IMG/VR virus record: IMGVR_UViG_3300006916_000159
Span: 1 to 34,462 of that record
DNA length: 34,462 bases
DNA from: a virus
Strand: one strand, 5' to 3'
Part shown: piece after piece, positions 13,884-22,032 of the stretch
How positions within the stretch are numbered: position 1 is the first letter of the stretch
Layout: each line of letters opens with the position of its first letter
Program-made: the position numbers and the translations under genes
Notes under the pieces: model-generated
The model's input: the letters and a program-made list of their open reading frames with translations, nothing else
What the model was told of the DNA's origin: nothing
Databases searched by the model: none

Positions 13884-16337
13884 ATGGCTATTATCGTAGA
13901 TCCCGATAACCTAGATCGCGAACAGGTTATCTTTGGGAGCAAAAATCAAACTCTTTCAATACGGGATGTAGGGGCATTAGTCAATGCGAGTGCATCCTCT
14001 ATTACAGGGGTTACATCGGCAGCGTCGCCTACGATCTTCAAAGATCCTAACGGCGATTTCGCAACGTGGGGCGTTACCTCTGCACACTTTCTTGTTTTAA
14101 AGAACGGGGACCATGCAGGGCACATACAGGTATCCGCAGTTGTTAATGCGAGCACACTTGAAATGGCAGCAGATGATGCCTTCACCGGTTTCACTGCTGA
14201 TGCCAGCGGCCTTGTTTATCGCATCGCAGAAGCAAGTGGCGGTTCAGTCGTTGACGGCGCAACAGAGCAAGCGATCTATTCATTCGCGAAAGAAGAATGG
14301 CGAACAGATACCTATGCAACAGTGCTTGCAGATGATTTGATTCGACACGAATTGCCATTTGAAGGTATTACCTCAGAGCAGTTTGAAATAGGTGGCGGTA
14401 CATCGCACGCAGATTGGATCTGGTATAATCAGTACACGCGAAAGAAAGTACGAACAGGTGGTTGGGCAGAAAAGAATACGGCTGCATCTACCCTTGCAGA
14501 ATGGGCGGGTGTTATTACCTTGGGTGCTGCTGATGCTGATGCGCAAGTATATTACCAGCAAGTATCTGCACAGAATCCGCCTGTATCATTTACATTTCTA
14601 GGTCCTGTTAACGAATCAATCCAAACGTTTGAAGATGGCGGCGTCGATAACAGAAACTATCTGAAATTGTTCTTACGCAAGAAAGCACGCACCTACGTAG
14701 GCTCGCAAATATCTGATATCGGTGTTACGCAATTACAGACCATCGTAAATCGTTTCCCACTATCTCATACCGTCGATGGCGCTATTACAGCGAAAGATGC
14801 CACTATCCTTGCAACGTCTCCTTATCGACAAACAGCGAGCGTCGTAACAGCCTCTGATGGTTCAACGACAGCGGGCGGCACCTCGTTCCGAAGTAACGGA
14901 GCAACGTTTACCTCTACCGTTGTTTCAGGCGATTCATTATTGCTGAACACGGGTACCGATACCGGTAACTACTTCACGATCGCAAGCATTACTGATGCAA
15001 GTACCTTGGTTATCGCAGCAGACGTTGAAGTATCCTCTGGCTTCGCTGCAACTGAAGGTACGTTGAATTATGATATCTTCACGCCTTACCGGGTAGCGAG
15101 TAAGAACGCGGGAATTGCATCTGCAATAGGTGATCTGAAACTTGAGGTCGGCGCAAGCGCAGGTGTTGCCATCGCATCTTCTGTTACAGGCGGCTTTTCA
15201 GCAGCAAGCGTTATTGTGGGCGATGTCTTACACATCACTTCAGCAACATCAGATCACGAAGGGCTATATCAAATTGTATCCGTCGTTTCTGATAATCGCG
15301 TATTGGTCGATTCAACAGACAACCCATTTACCGCAGTTACAGGCGCTGACTTTAGAATCATGGTTAAAGGTATGTACTTGCAGTACAAGCAAGAAGATAT
15401 CGCAATCAGCGCAGTGGGCAGTGTAACGTTCGACAAAGTTAACCCAGCCTACAGCAGCGCGCCATCTATTCAGCGTGATACAGGTACATGGTCAGGCGAT
15501 GGCGTTACTAAGGGAACGGTGGTTACTTTTGCCTCGACGACAAGCAACAACAGAGCGTATACCGTTGCATCGGTAGTTACTGCTTCTACCATTACCTGCG
15601 TACCATTAGATGCATCAACGATGGTCGATGAAGTAGCAGTCGGCGCAAGCACAACAGCATTTGACGGCTTCAAGCGAGACATTGCAGGCCAGACGTATGC
15701 ATTCAACTGGCGCTTGTTGGGCAATGGCGGTACATTGGGTCAGTGTTATCAATTCCATCAGCATCAGATGCGCCAAACAACAGATATCGATTGGGGCGAT
15801 GGTACCTTTAGAGGCGACGTAAACGATTTATTGTTAACGTATGCTTTCCCTACTGGTACAACCTCCAATATGTACATCGATGATATCGATGCAGATGATA
15901 CCAACAACGTTACCTATCTCGATGCGACAGGCATAAGTCGATCTGAATCATTTGTAAGTTCGTTAACAATCAGCTTCAACACAAACTTACAAAATGATGC
16001 TTCTGCAAAATATCGCGTGTTCTTTACGAATGATGATGCAGGCGATAACACAGGCCGAGATTTCAGTACCAAGGATGCTATTACAGTACAAGATCCAGCA
16101 GACACTGAAATGGCAGGTAACGTAAGCGCAGCGCCTAGTGTTCAGTGGACATATGATTACGACGGCAACACGCAACGCGGTATTGCCAGTGCAGGACAAG
16201 TTGCTCCAATAACCATTGTTGCAATCGGCCTTGATACTGCGCAGTACGTGATAACAACGGGTAACATTACACGCGCTAAAGGTCTTTCATTCTCGCTTGT
16301 TGCGCCGCTTGAAAGAAACTACTCGAATCCAGCATAA
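13884..16337 (+). CDS. Large virion protein with repeated beta modules
   Basis: 817 residues, SD GGAGG before the ATG. At least three modules of about 75 residues share GDxLxI, a glycine-bearing turn, then (Y)xIxSVxxxxTL: residues ~320-397 (SGDSLLLNTGTDTGNYFTIA), ~420-495 (VGDVLHITSATSDHEGLYQI) and ~527-585. A related copy is at ~37-116 (HFLVLKNGDHAGHIQV). Between them is a unique region with QTFEDGGVDNRNYLKLFLRK. The C-terminal ~200 residues form a separate domain ending in LSFSLVAPLERN. Size and composition fit a major tail or fibre protein, and the genomic position supports a virion role. No enzyme motif is visible. Confidence 0.7.
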   Translation: MAIIVDPDNLDREQVIFGSKNQTLSIRDVGALVNASASSITGVTSAASPTIFKDPNGDFATWGVTSAHFLVLKNGDHAGHIQVSAVVNASTLEMAADDAFTGFTADASGLVYRIAEASGGSVVDGATEQAIYSFAKEEWRTDTYATVLADDLIRHELPFEGITSEQFEIGGGTSHADWIWYNQYTRKKVRTGGWAEKNTAASTLAEWAGVITLGAADADAQVYYQQVSAQNPPVSFTFLGPVNESIQTFEDGGVDNRNYLKLFLRKKARTYVGSQISDIGVTQLQTIVNRFPLSHTVDGAITAKDATILATSPYRQTASVVTASDGSTTAGGTSFRSNGATFTSTVVSGDSLLLNTGTDTGNYFTIASITDASTLVIAADVEVSSGFAATEGTLNYDIFTPYRVASKNAGIASAIGDLKLEVGASAGVAIASSVTGGFSAASVIVGDVLHITSATSDHEGLYQIVSVVSDNRVLVDSTDNPFTAVTGADFRIMVKGMYLQYKQEDIAISAVGSVTFDKVNPAYSSAPSIQRDTGTWSGDGVTKGTVVTFASTTSNNRAYTVASVVTASTITCVPLDASTMVDEVAVGASTTAFDGFKRDIAGQTYAFNWRLLGNGGTLGQCYQFHQHQMRQTTDIDWGDGTFRGDVNDLLLTYAFPTGTTSNMYIDDIDADDTNNVTYLDATGISRSESFVSSLTISFNTNLQNDASAKYRVFFTNDDAGDNTGRDFSTKDAITVQDPADTEMAGNVSAAPSVQWTYDYDGNTQRGIASAGQVAPITIVAIGLDTAQYVITTGNITRAKGLSFSLVAPLERNYSNPA

Positions 16338-16363
16338 CCATTTATTAATAACGGGGAGTTAAA

Positions 16364-16744
16364 ATGAAGAAACTGGAAGTACCATTAACCGAAGAAGAAG
16401 GAGAGGAGTTGTTGCAATTAAAGCAGCAAGTCCTCTCTGGTAACAAGCACACGATCCGAGTCCTGCGAAGACAAATTCGCAGGACCTTGTTTCGTACTCG
16501 ACAGAAGGCAATGGAACCGGGAGCGATCAGTAAGTTGATCGAATCGCAGCTTGAAGGAAACAATACGCTGGATGATTTTACGTTTGCATGGGATCTATCT
16601 CCACTTGATCCTTTGCAAGTCGTATACGTACATGACTGGTCTGCTGTCGGCGGAAAGTTTGAAACAATAATGGAACCGGGAGCGGATGGTATACCGAGAC
16701 CAAAACGCATTTGCTTTCCGACTGCTTTCACAAATCAGGAGTAA
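16364..16744 (+). CDS. Hypothetical protein of the virion operon
   Basis: 126 residues, SD GGGGAG. The N-terminal half is helical and charged (EEEGEELLQLKQQVLSGNKH then VLRRQIRRTLFRTRQKAM), likely a coiled coil. The C-terminal half (WDLSPLDPLQVVYVHDWS) has a strand-rich stretch. No family recognised. It lies between two structural genes and could be a chaperone or minor tail component. Confidence 0.6.
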   Translation: MKKLEVPLTEEEGEELLQLKQQVLSGNKHTIRVLRRQIRRTLFRTRQKAMEPGAISKLIESQLEGNNTLDDFTFAWDLSPLDPLQVVYVHDWSAVGGKFETIMEPGADGIPRPKRICFPTAFTNQE

Positions 16745-16748
16745 TTAA

Positions 16749-18326
16749 ATGACAATCGAAAATGTGAGGGTACCGCCAGATAGTACCGGCAAGCGAATAA
16801 ACGTAAGACACAGTATGGAGCTAAACTATACTACTGGCTCAAGAATATTTGTTATCGGCGAAGAAGTTATAGGCGGTACTACCGGTGCAAAAGGAACGAT
16901 CTCTGCTGTCGAAGGAACTGCTTCAAGTGGCTACATCCTTTTAGATCATGATAAAACAACCGCCGAAGCATTCTCTGCTGGCGAGGCATTGCAGGTAGAG
17001 GCAAGCACTGTTGCACTTGCGGCAACGCAAACAGACTACTTCACGCAAAAAGTAATAATAGTGGGCGGGGCAAATTCAGAGAACGCGCAGGCGATAGATA
17101 GCGAAGGACAAGCAGCAGTAAGATTTGCTGAAGGTGCCCAGCAATTCAATCCTTTCGGTGTATCGAAAGTTGTTCAATCTACAATTCTCGCTGAGTACAT
17201 GCATGATAAAGGTGCCAACGCAGGCGACTATTCAGAAGTCACTGCCACGGGCGCAACCGTCGCCCATAATTCTACAGAGTCCGCGCTGATCTTATCGACA
17301 ACCGGATCAACCGGGTCGCATGCGCAGCTAACAACAAATCGTTATCATAAATATTATCCGGGAGCGGGAACGCTGACGGTTATGTCCGTTTCTTGCGGCG
17401 ACACGGGAAAAGCTAACAACGAAAGAGCTTGGGGATTATTCGATGACGATAACGGAGTATTTTTCAAATTAAACGGATCGGGTGGTCTCAGCGTAGTACA
17501 GCGAAGCGCGGCAACAGGATCTATTGTAGATACCGCTATATTTCAAGCAGATTGGAATGGCGATACCTTAGATGGTAATGGGTTAAGCCAAATGAATATC
17601 GATGTAACAAAACTCAATATCTTTTGGATCGATTTTCAGTGGCTGGGAGCAGGTCAGGTAAGATTCGGAGTATTTCGCCCAGACGGCGGTCGCGTAATAT
17701 GCCATGCGATCAGAAATGCTAATTCACTACCCATTGCTTATATGCAGACAGGAAGTTTACCTGTCCGCGTAGAAAATGAGGATATAGGAGTTGCGGGTTC
17801 TCCCTCAACATTACGATATCAGTGCTGTGCAGTTAAGTCAGAAGGGCCGGTATTCCCTTATATTCATGATGCCAACCAATCTGGTGCAGTAAAAGAACTG
17901 CAAGCAGTAACATCTACCCTTGCACCTGTTTGTTCTTTGCGCGCAGCGGCTTCGGTAGAGGGCATAGTAAATCGCAATCTAATACAAGTGCTCGGCTTCA
18001 GCATATCTGTACAAGGTACGGGGAATGTACTGGCGCAAGTTCTTGAGGATACGTCATTGACGGGAGCAACATGGGCAGCAGGGCAAGTTGGTGCTGCGGA
18101 TACTGATATCGCAGCATCGGCTGTTACAGACGGAAAAGCAGTATGGTCTAAAGTGCTAAGCGCGGGAGATCACGAAATTGATCTGCGCAGTGTTTACGAT
18201 TACACCAGCAACACGTTACGCTTGAATGCAGATGGCACGCAAGACCAAAACGTCGTTCTTGCCGTAAAAGGTATCGGTGCTTCTGCAACAGTTACTGCTG
18301 CGGCTAATTGGCAAGAGCTTGGCTAA
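16749..18326 (+). CDS. Virion protein with lectin-like beta-sandwich domain
   Basis: 525 residues. The N-terminus has a small module at ~34-83 (FVIGEEVIGGTTGAKGTISA) related to one in the 11717 gene. Residues ~135-345 form a domain I recognise from many phage structural proteins: FGVSKVVQSTILAEYMHDKG, WGLFDDDNGVFFKLNGSGGL, QADWNGDTLDGNGLSQMNID, FWIDFQWLGAGQVRFGVF and YMQTGSLPVRVENE. It looks like a concanavalin/lectin-type jelly roll. The C-terminal part is another beta domain. Likely a capsid or tail decoration or fibre protein; carbohydrate binding is unproven. Confidence 0.75.
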   Translation: MTIENVRVPPDSTGKRINVRHSMELNYTTGSRIFVIGEEVIGGTTGAKGTISAVEGTASSGYILLDHDKTTAEAFSAGEALQVEASTVALAATQTDYFTQKVIIVGGANSENAQAIDSEGQAAVRFAEGAQQFNPFGVSKVVQSTILAEYMHDKGANAGDYSEVTATGATVAHNSTESALILSTTGSTGSHAQLTTNRYHKYYPGAGTLTVMSVSCGDTGKANNERAWGLFDDDNGVFFKLNGSGGLSVVQRSAATGSIVDTAIFQADWNGDTLDGNGLSQMNIDVTKLNIFWIDFQWLGAGQVRFGVFRPDGGRVICHAIRNANSLPIAYMQTGSLPVRVENEDIGVAGSPSTLRYQCCAVKSEGPVFPYIHDANQSGAVKELQAVTSTLAPVCSLRAAASVEGIVNRNLIQVLGFSISVQGTGNVLAQVLEDTSLTGATWAAGQVGAADTDIAASAVTDGKAVWSKVLSAGDHEIDLRSVYDYTSNTLRLNADGTQDQNVVLAVKGIGASATVTAAANWQELG

Positions 18327-19684
18327 TGCTATTCATCATCGGAGCATGGCAAGACTATTGGCTTCTCTACCATAAGGTCACGTTCGACGGCGAGAATAAA
18401 TTAATTATTCCCAATGAAGGCGTGACTGAAATTAATGTCGAGCAGGACATCTACAGTGATCACAAAGAATGGCTGAAGACATACGACAATACAAAATTTG
18501 ATATCGGCGTACGAACGGTTGCAGGCGATCCCACGGTTGGCCTTGATTCATTGGGGGCAACGTTCTTCTTAACGAACGGTTGGCAGATTGTACTTAATCA
18601 AAGTATTCTTTTTACAGGCAATCTATTCAGCGATGATTTTTCTAGCCCGTTTATCGTGGGTGAAAACATTCAGCTAGCACAACAGAAATTTAGTAACCTT
18701 GTCGATGCTCCGGGACTCGATCAATCCGGTATAGCGCCCGCAGTATGGGGGGCATCCGCAGCCGCTTACGCATCATCAACCACGATGGGCGGATCAATAG
18801 CGCATATTCTTGGTGATGTACACTCTTCTGCATATGAAGGCGTGGTATGGATCGATACTAATAACGGCGTCGCAGGTACGGCAGAGGGAGTCGGTAAACG
18901 AATTTCTCCTAGCAATAACTTTACAGACGCGACGGCTATTGCAACGGCGTTAAACATTACAAAATTACAAGTCGTCGAGAATGGCGTAATTCTAGCAACA
19001 GATGATGTAAGCGGATATTTAATTTACGGATCGCATCCTTTAAAAACAGAGATCATTGTTACGCCGGGAGCCACGACAACCTTCACGCAGTTTTACGATA
19101 CCTCATTGAAGGGCACGTTTAACGGAGAAGTATTAATCAGAAATAGCCGCGTCGAAGATCTTATTAATTTCGAGGGCATACTTCATCAAACATTGATCGA
19201 TGGCGACATACAATTATCAGTAGGCGCAAAATCATCGCATATTATCGAATGCTACAGCGGCATACCCGGAGTCAGTACGCCTCAATTAGATTTTAATAAC
19301 GTTAACGTATCGATGAGCATACGTGCCTACAGCGGCGGTATAAAATTAGTCAACAAAGATGGCAATGCTTCTGTATCTATCGATATGAATAGCGGGCAAG
19401 TAATATTAGATGGCACCATTACCGCAGGCACCATCGTATCGAGAGGCGTTGGCAAGTTAGTCGATAATCTAGGAAACAAATTAAGCTCTGGCTCATTTAA
19501 TGGAGCCAATCTTGTTGTCGAAATGCATGATAGCCAGTACGCTTACGAAACATGGAAATTATTAGGCTTAGATCCTAACGATCCGTTAGTGAATACGCCA
19601 TCAAGAAGATACGTACAAAGTTCATCCATCGTACAGGGTCTAACGGGCGATCCTGATACATCCATAACAGTAACAAGGGGATAA
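18326..19684 (+). CDS. Virion protein of the tail/baseplate type
   Basis: 452 residues from ATG 18326 in a TAATG overlap; an upstream TTG at 18308 would lie in the previous gene. Near the N-terminus is VTFDGENKLIIPNEGVTEIN then DIYSDHKEWL and GATFFLTNGWQIVL, a domain common in phage tail-region proteins. The middle (LQVVENGVILATDDVSGYLI, SLKGTFNGEVLIRNSRVEDL) has short repeated strands suggesting a beta helix. The end RYVQSSSIVQGLTGDPDTSI is also typical. Probably a virion tail or spike-type component. Confidence 0.7.
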   Translation: MLFIIGAWQDYWLLYHKVTFDGENKLIIPNEGVTEINVEQDIYSDHKEWLKTYDNTKFDIGVRTVAGDPTVGLDSLGATFFLTNGWQIVLNQSILFTGNLFSDDFSSPFIVGENIQLAQQKFSNLVDAPGLDQSGIAPAVWGASAAAYASSTTMGGSIAHILGDVHSSAYEGVVWIDTNNGVAGTAEGVGKRISPSNNFTDATAIATALNITKLQVVENGVILATDDVSGYLIYGSHPLKTEIIVTPGATTTFTQFYDTSLKGTFNGEVLIRNSRVEDLINFEGILHQTLIDGDIQLSVGAKSSHIIECYSGIPGVSTPQLDFNNVNVSMSIRAYSGGIKLVNKDGNASVSIDMNSGQVILDGTITAGTIVSRGVGKLVDNLGNKLSSGSFNGANLVVEMHDSQYAYETWKLLGLDPNDPLVNTPSRRYVQSSSIVQGLTGDPDTSITVTRG

Positions 19685-19685
19685 T

Positions 19686-20231
19686 ATGAAAGCATCGCAA
19701 AAAGAAACAGAGTTCTTGAAATTTCTTGAAGTCATAAAGGGCAAGAAGTCTTTGATGGAAATCGGATCGCGTTATGGCGAATCTTTGATACGCATGGCAG
19801 AGGTATTGGAGCCCGGTGCAGATATAACAGTCGTTGAATTACCCAATACGCAAACAGGCCGATCAGATAGCGTACCTATACTCGAAGCTAATTGTGAAAT
19901 GCTTCGCCAAAAAGGATTCAATGTTGATCTGATATTTGGCAGCAGTCGGGATATCGAAGTAATTCAAAAGGTGCATGCAAAAGAACATTTCGACGCTATC
20001 TTTATCGACGGCGATCACAGTTACGAAGGCGTTAAAGCAGATTGGCATCATTACGGGCACCTCGCAGACATCGTTGCCTTTCATGATGCATGCGCAACGA
20101 CATGGGAAGCGCGCCTATTATGGGAAGAAATAAAACATCGATTTCAGTACATGGAAATATTCGATAAGACAGGAGATCCGGTGCGCTATATGGGTATCGG
20201 TGTTTTGTTCATGGCCGCGCTGAATAAATAA
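19686..20231 (+). CDS. Class I SAM-dependent methyltransferase
   Basis: 181 residues. Motif I is LMEIGSRYGESL (24-33), the SAM-binding glycine loop. A Val-Glu pair (VVELPN) ends the second strand, and FDAIFIDGDHSYEGVKADW is the typical strand with Asp-His seen in Methyltransf_24-type enzymes that bind a metal and small or sugar substrates. FHDACATTWEARLLWEEI follows. The substrate is unknown. It starts 2 bases after a virion gene and lies inside the virion operon, so modification of a structural protein or surface glycan is a reasonable guess. Confidence 0.82.
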   Translation: MKASQKETEFLKFLEVIKGKKSLMEIGSRYGESLIRMAEVLEPGADITVVELPNTQTGRSDSVPILEANCEMLRQKGFNVDLIFGSSRDIEVIQKVHAKEHFDAIFIDGDHSYEGVKADWHHYGHLADIVAFHDACATTWEARLLWEEIKHRFQYMEIFDKTGDPVRYMGIGVLFMAALNK

Positions 20232-20232
20232 C

Positions 20233-20463
20233 ATGGAAATCTTCTACACTTGCGAAGAGTGCGGTATAGATAATCGATCTGTTGATGTGCCCATACGCGA
20301 CAGAAGCGAATCAGTAGACTATTGGATTCATACCGTCGTACAAGATGCGATCGATAAAGATCATACTGATCATTCGCCTTTCTGTATTTGCGAACAATAC
20401 ACTGAAGTATGTATCCCGTTAGCAGCAGAAGAACCATCCTCTAAAGGGCATACCATCCACTGA
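20233..20463 (+). CDS. Small conserved phage protein with CxxC
   Basis: 76 residues: FYTCEECGIDNRSVDVPIRD, then ESVDYWIHTVVQDAIDKDHT and FCICEQYTEVCIPL. Cysteines in CEECG and CICE could bind zinc. I recognise it as a recurring short protein in phage structural regions, role unknown. TGATG overlap with the next gene. Confidence 0.65.
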   Translation: MEIFYTCEECGIDNRSVDVPIRDRSESVDYWIHTVVQDAIDKDHTDHSPFCICEQYTEVCIPLAAEEPSSKGHTIH

Positions 20464-21386
20464 TGGCAACGAAATCATTTAAGAAGCGCGCGTTAACGCT
20501 TGCTACCCTAGGTATACTAGGTGCTGCTACGCCGCTGTCGATGGCAACGCTTGGGCATAACCAACGTGCCGTCGGAGTTGTCGAACCAGAAGTACCTTTT
20601 GAACGAGTTGTTGCTGCTGGCGGCATTTCGCGTATTGACTATGCAGAAAAGCCAGCAATATATTACCACCGGTCAACGCTCTCTCTCGCGTTAATCGCAT
20701 TTACGAATAATGAATTTCAGCCTGTAGCGCTGAATGAACACAGTTTTAATTCTAGCGCATCTTTTATCTTAATCGGTGATTCAGAGCAAAGTGCATCCCA
20801 TTCAAACGAACATAATTCGACACTAGAGCTTGGCATTGCGTCAGTTTTAGATGTCTCCCTGTTTGAACCTAGTGCAGTTGAAAATGATTCGACGTTAGTT
20901 GTTACCCTTGCTTCTGACACTGAATTTGGCTTTTCTGAACAGGTGACGCTTAGCGTCTCCCCGAACCTGTTTGTCTCGCTAGATACTGCATCTAGGTTCA
21001 ATCTTACCCGCGTTGGCGAATCAGTAATATCGGTTAGCTCTGATCTAACGATCGCATCCGATAGCAGTTATGAATTCGAGGCGCAACAAGCGAGTGCAGA
21101 ATATGATTCGCAATCGATAACAGTTGCAATTATTAACAGCGAGATAAATGCAGAATTTATCCCTGCGATAGTAGCTACTGAAACAAGCACAACCAGCAGA
21201 GGCGTATTCTCCGTTGTCGGTATTGCAGATTATTCTTTTGAAAGCGAAGAACGCAATGATCATAGCCATACATCGATGAACGGAACGGCAACGATGATAT
21301 CGCTTACAGATGCCTTCTTTGAAAGAAGAAAGGTTAAGGATAAAACGTTAATGCTGTTATTAGCAGCGATGTATGACGATGATTAA
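20463..21386 (+). CDS. Beta-rich virion-region protein with signal-like N-terminus
   Basis: 307 residues. The first 30 (MATKSFKKRALTLATLGILG then AATPLSMATLG) look like a bacterial signal sequence: basic start, hydrophobic stretch, small residues. The rest is Ser/Thr/Glu-rich with alternating strands and no Cys, typical of fibre or decoration proteins. The end is helical (KDKTLMLLLAAMYDDD). If the N-terminus is really a signal, this would be an exported protein; it may equally be a virion protein with a hydrophobic anchor. No family recognised. Confidence 0.6.
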   Translation: MATKSFKKRALTLATLGILGAATPLSMATLGHNQRAVGVVEPEVPFERVVAAGGISRIDYAEKPAIYYHRSTLSLALIAFTNNEFQPVALNEHSFNSSASFILIGDSEQSASHSNEHNSTLELGIASVLDVSLFEPSAVENDSTLVVTLASDTEFGFSEQVTLSVSPNLFVSLDTASRFNLTRVGESVISVSSDLTIASDSSYEFEAQQASAEYDSQSITVAIINSEINAEFIPAIVATETSTTSRGVFSVVGIADYSFESEERNDHSHTSMNGTATMISLTDAFFERRKVKDKTLMLLLAAMYDDD

Positions 21387-22032
21387 TGCGCCTAAGTATT
21401 ACATTAAAAAAACAGAGAAAGTTTCCCGCATAGAGGACGATTCTACTATTGGGGTAATGGGGCAATGGGATAATCCCACTAAAGAAAGAATCAGCAGGAA
21501 ATTATTGCGCAGCGTAGAACTTGTTGCAGAAGAAGCATTACAGATACCTTTCCCTAATATACTGGATATAGGTTGCTTCACTGGATACACCTATGATTGG
21601 CTTGTTAAATATATACAAGGCGATTTTAAATACCTAGGGATAGATATCGATGCTGAAGCAATCGAGATAGCGACAAAAACACATAACGCAAAACCAATTT
21701 ATAGAACGCATGATCTCTATGGCATAAACTGTCCCTTCGCAGACATTGCAATATGCTCGCGCGTATTGATCCACGTTCCCGATTTTCGTAAAGCACTGGA
21801 GAAGATATTGACCGCTGCACCTGTTGCTGTGATCTCGCTCAGCTTTTCAGATAGATGGCAAATCATAAAGAAAACAGTTGGCATGCAAGATCAATCTCCC
21901 GATGGAGTTTATTACCATCGATACGTAACAACGGCTAATCTCGAAAAAATGTTTAACGAATTAGGGATCGTATGTAGTAAGATACCCAATACGACAAAAG
22001 GTACGCATTCAATGGTGATCCGCAATGGCTGA
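21373..22032 (+). CDS. Class I SAM-dependent methyltransferase (second)
   Basis: 219 residues; an ATG at 21379 is an alternative start. Motif I ILDIGCFTGYTYDWL (63-77), motif II GIDIDAEAIEIA (89-100), then HDLYGINCPFADIAICSRVL with IHVPDF, the usual Methyltransf_11/25 order (Asp at strand 4, then SRVLIHV). A tyrosine-rich loop (DGVYYHRYVTTANL) follows. It overlaps the upstream gene by 14 bases and the downstream MuF gene by 8. The substrate is unknown. It is not clearly similar to the methyltransferase at 19686 outside the SAM fold. Confidence 0.83.
   Translation: MTMINAPKYYIKKTEKVSRIEDDSTIGVMGQWDNPTKERISRKLLRSVELVAEEALQIPFPNILDIGCFTGYTYDWLVKYIQGDFKYLGIDIDAEAIEIATKTHNAKPIYRTHDLYGINCPFADIAICSRVLIHVPDFRKALEKILTAAPVAVISLSFSDRWQIIKKTVGMQDQSPDGVYYHRYVTTANLEKMFNELGIVCSKIPNTTKGTHSMVIRNG

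Noticed and set aside
13804-13899. 31-codon frame between two virion genes
   Set aside because: No SD, low-complexity Leu/Phe start, covers the ribosome site of the next gene.
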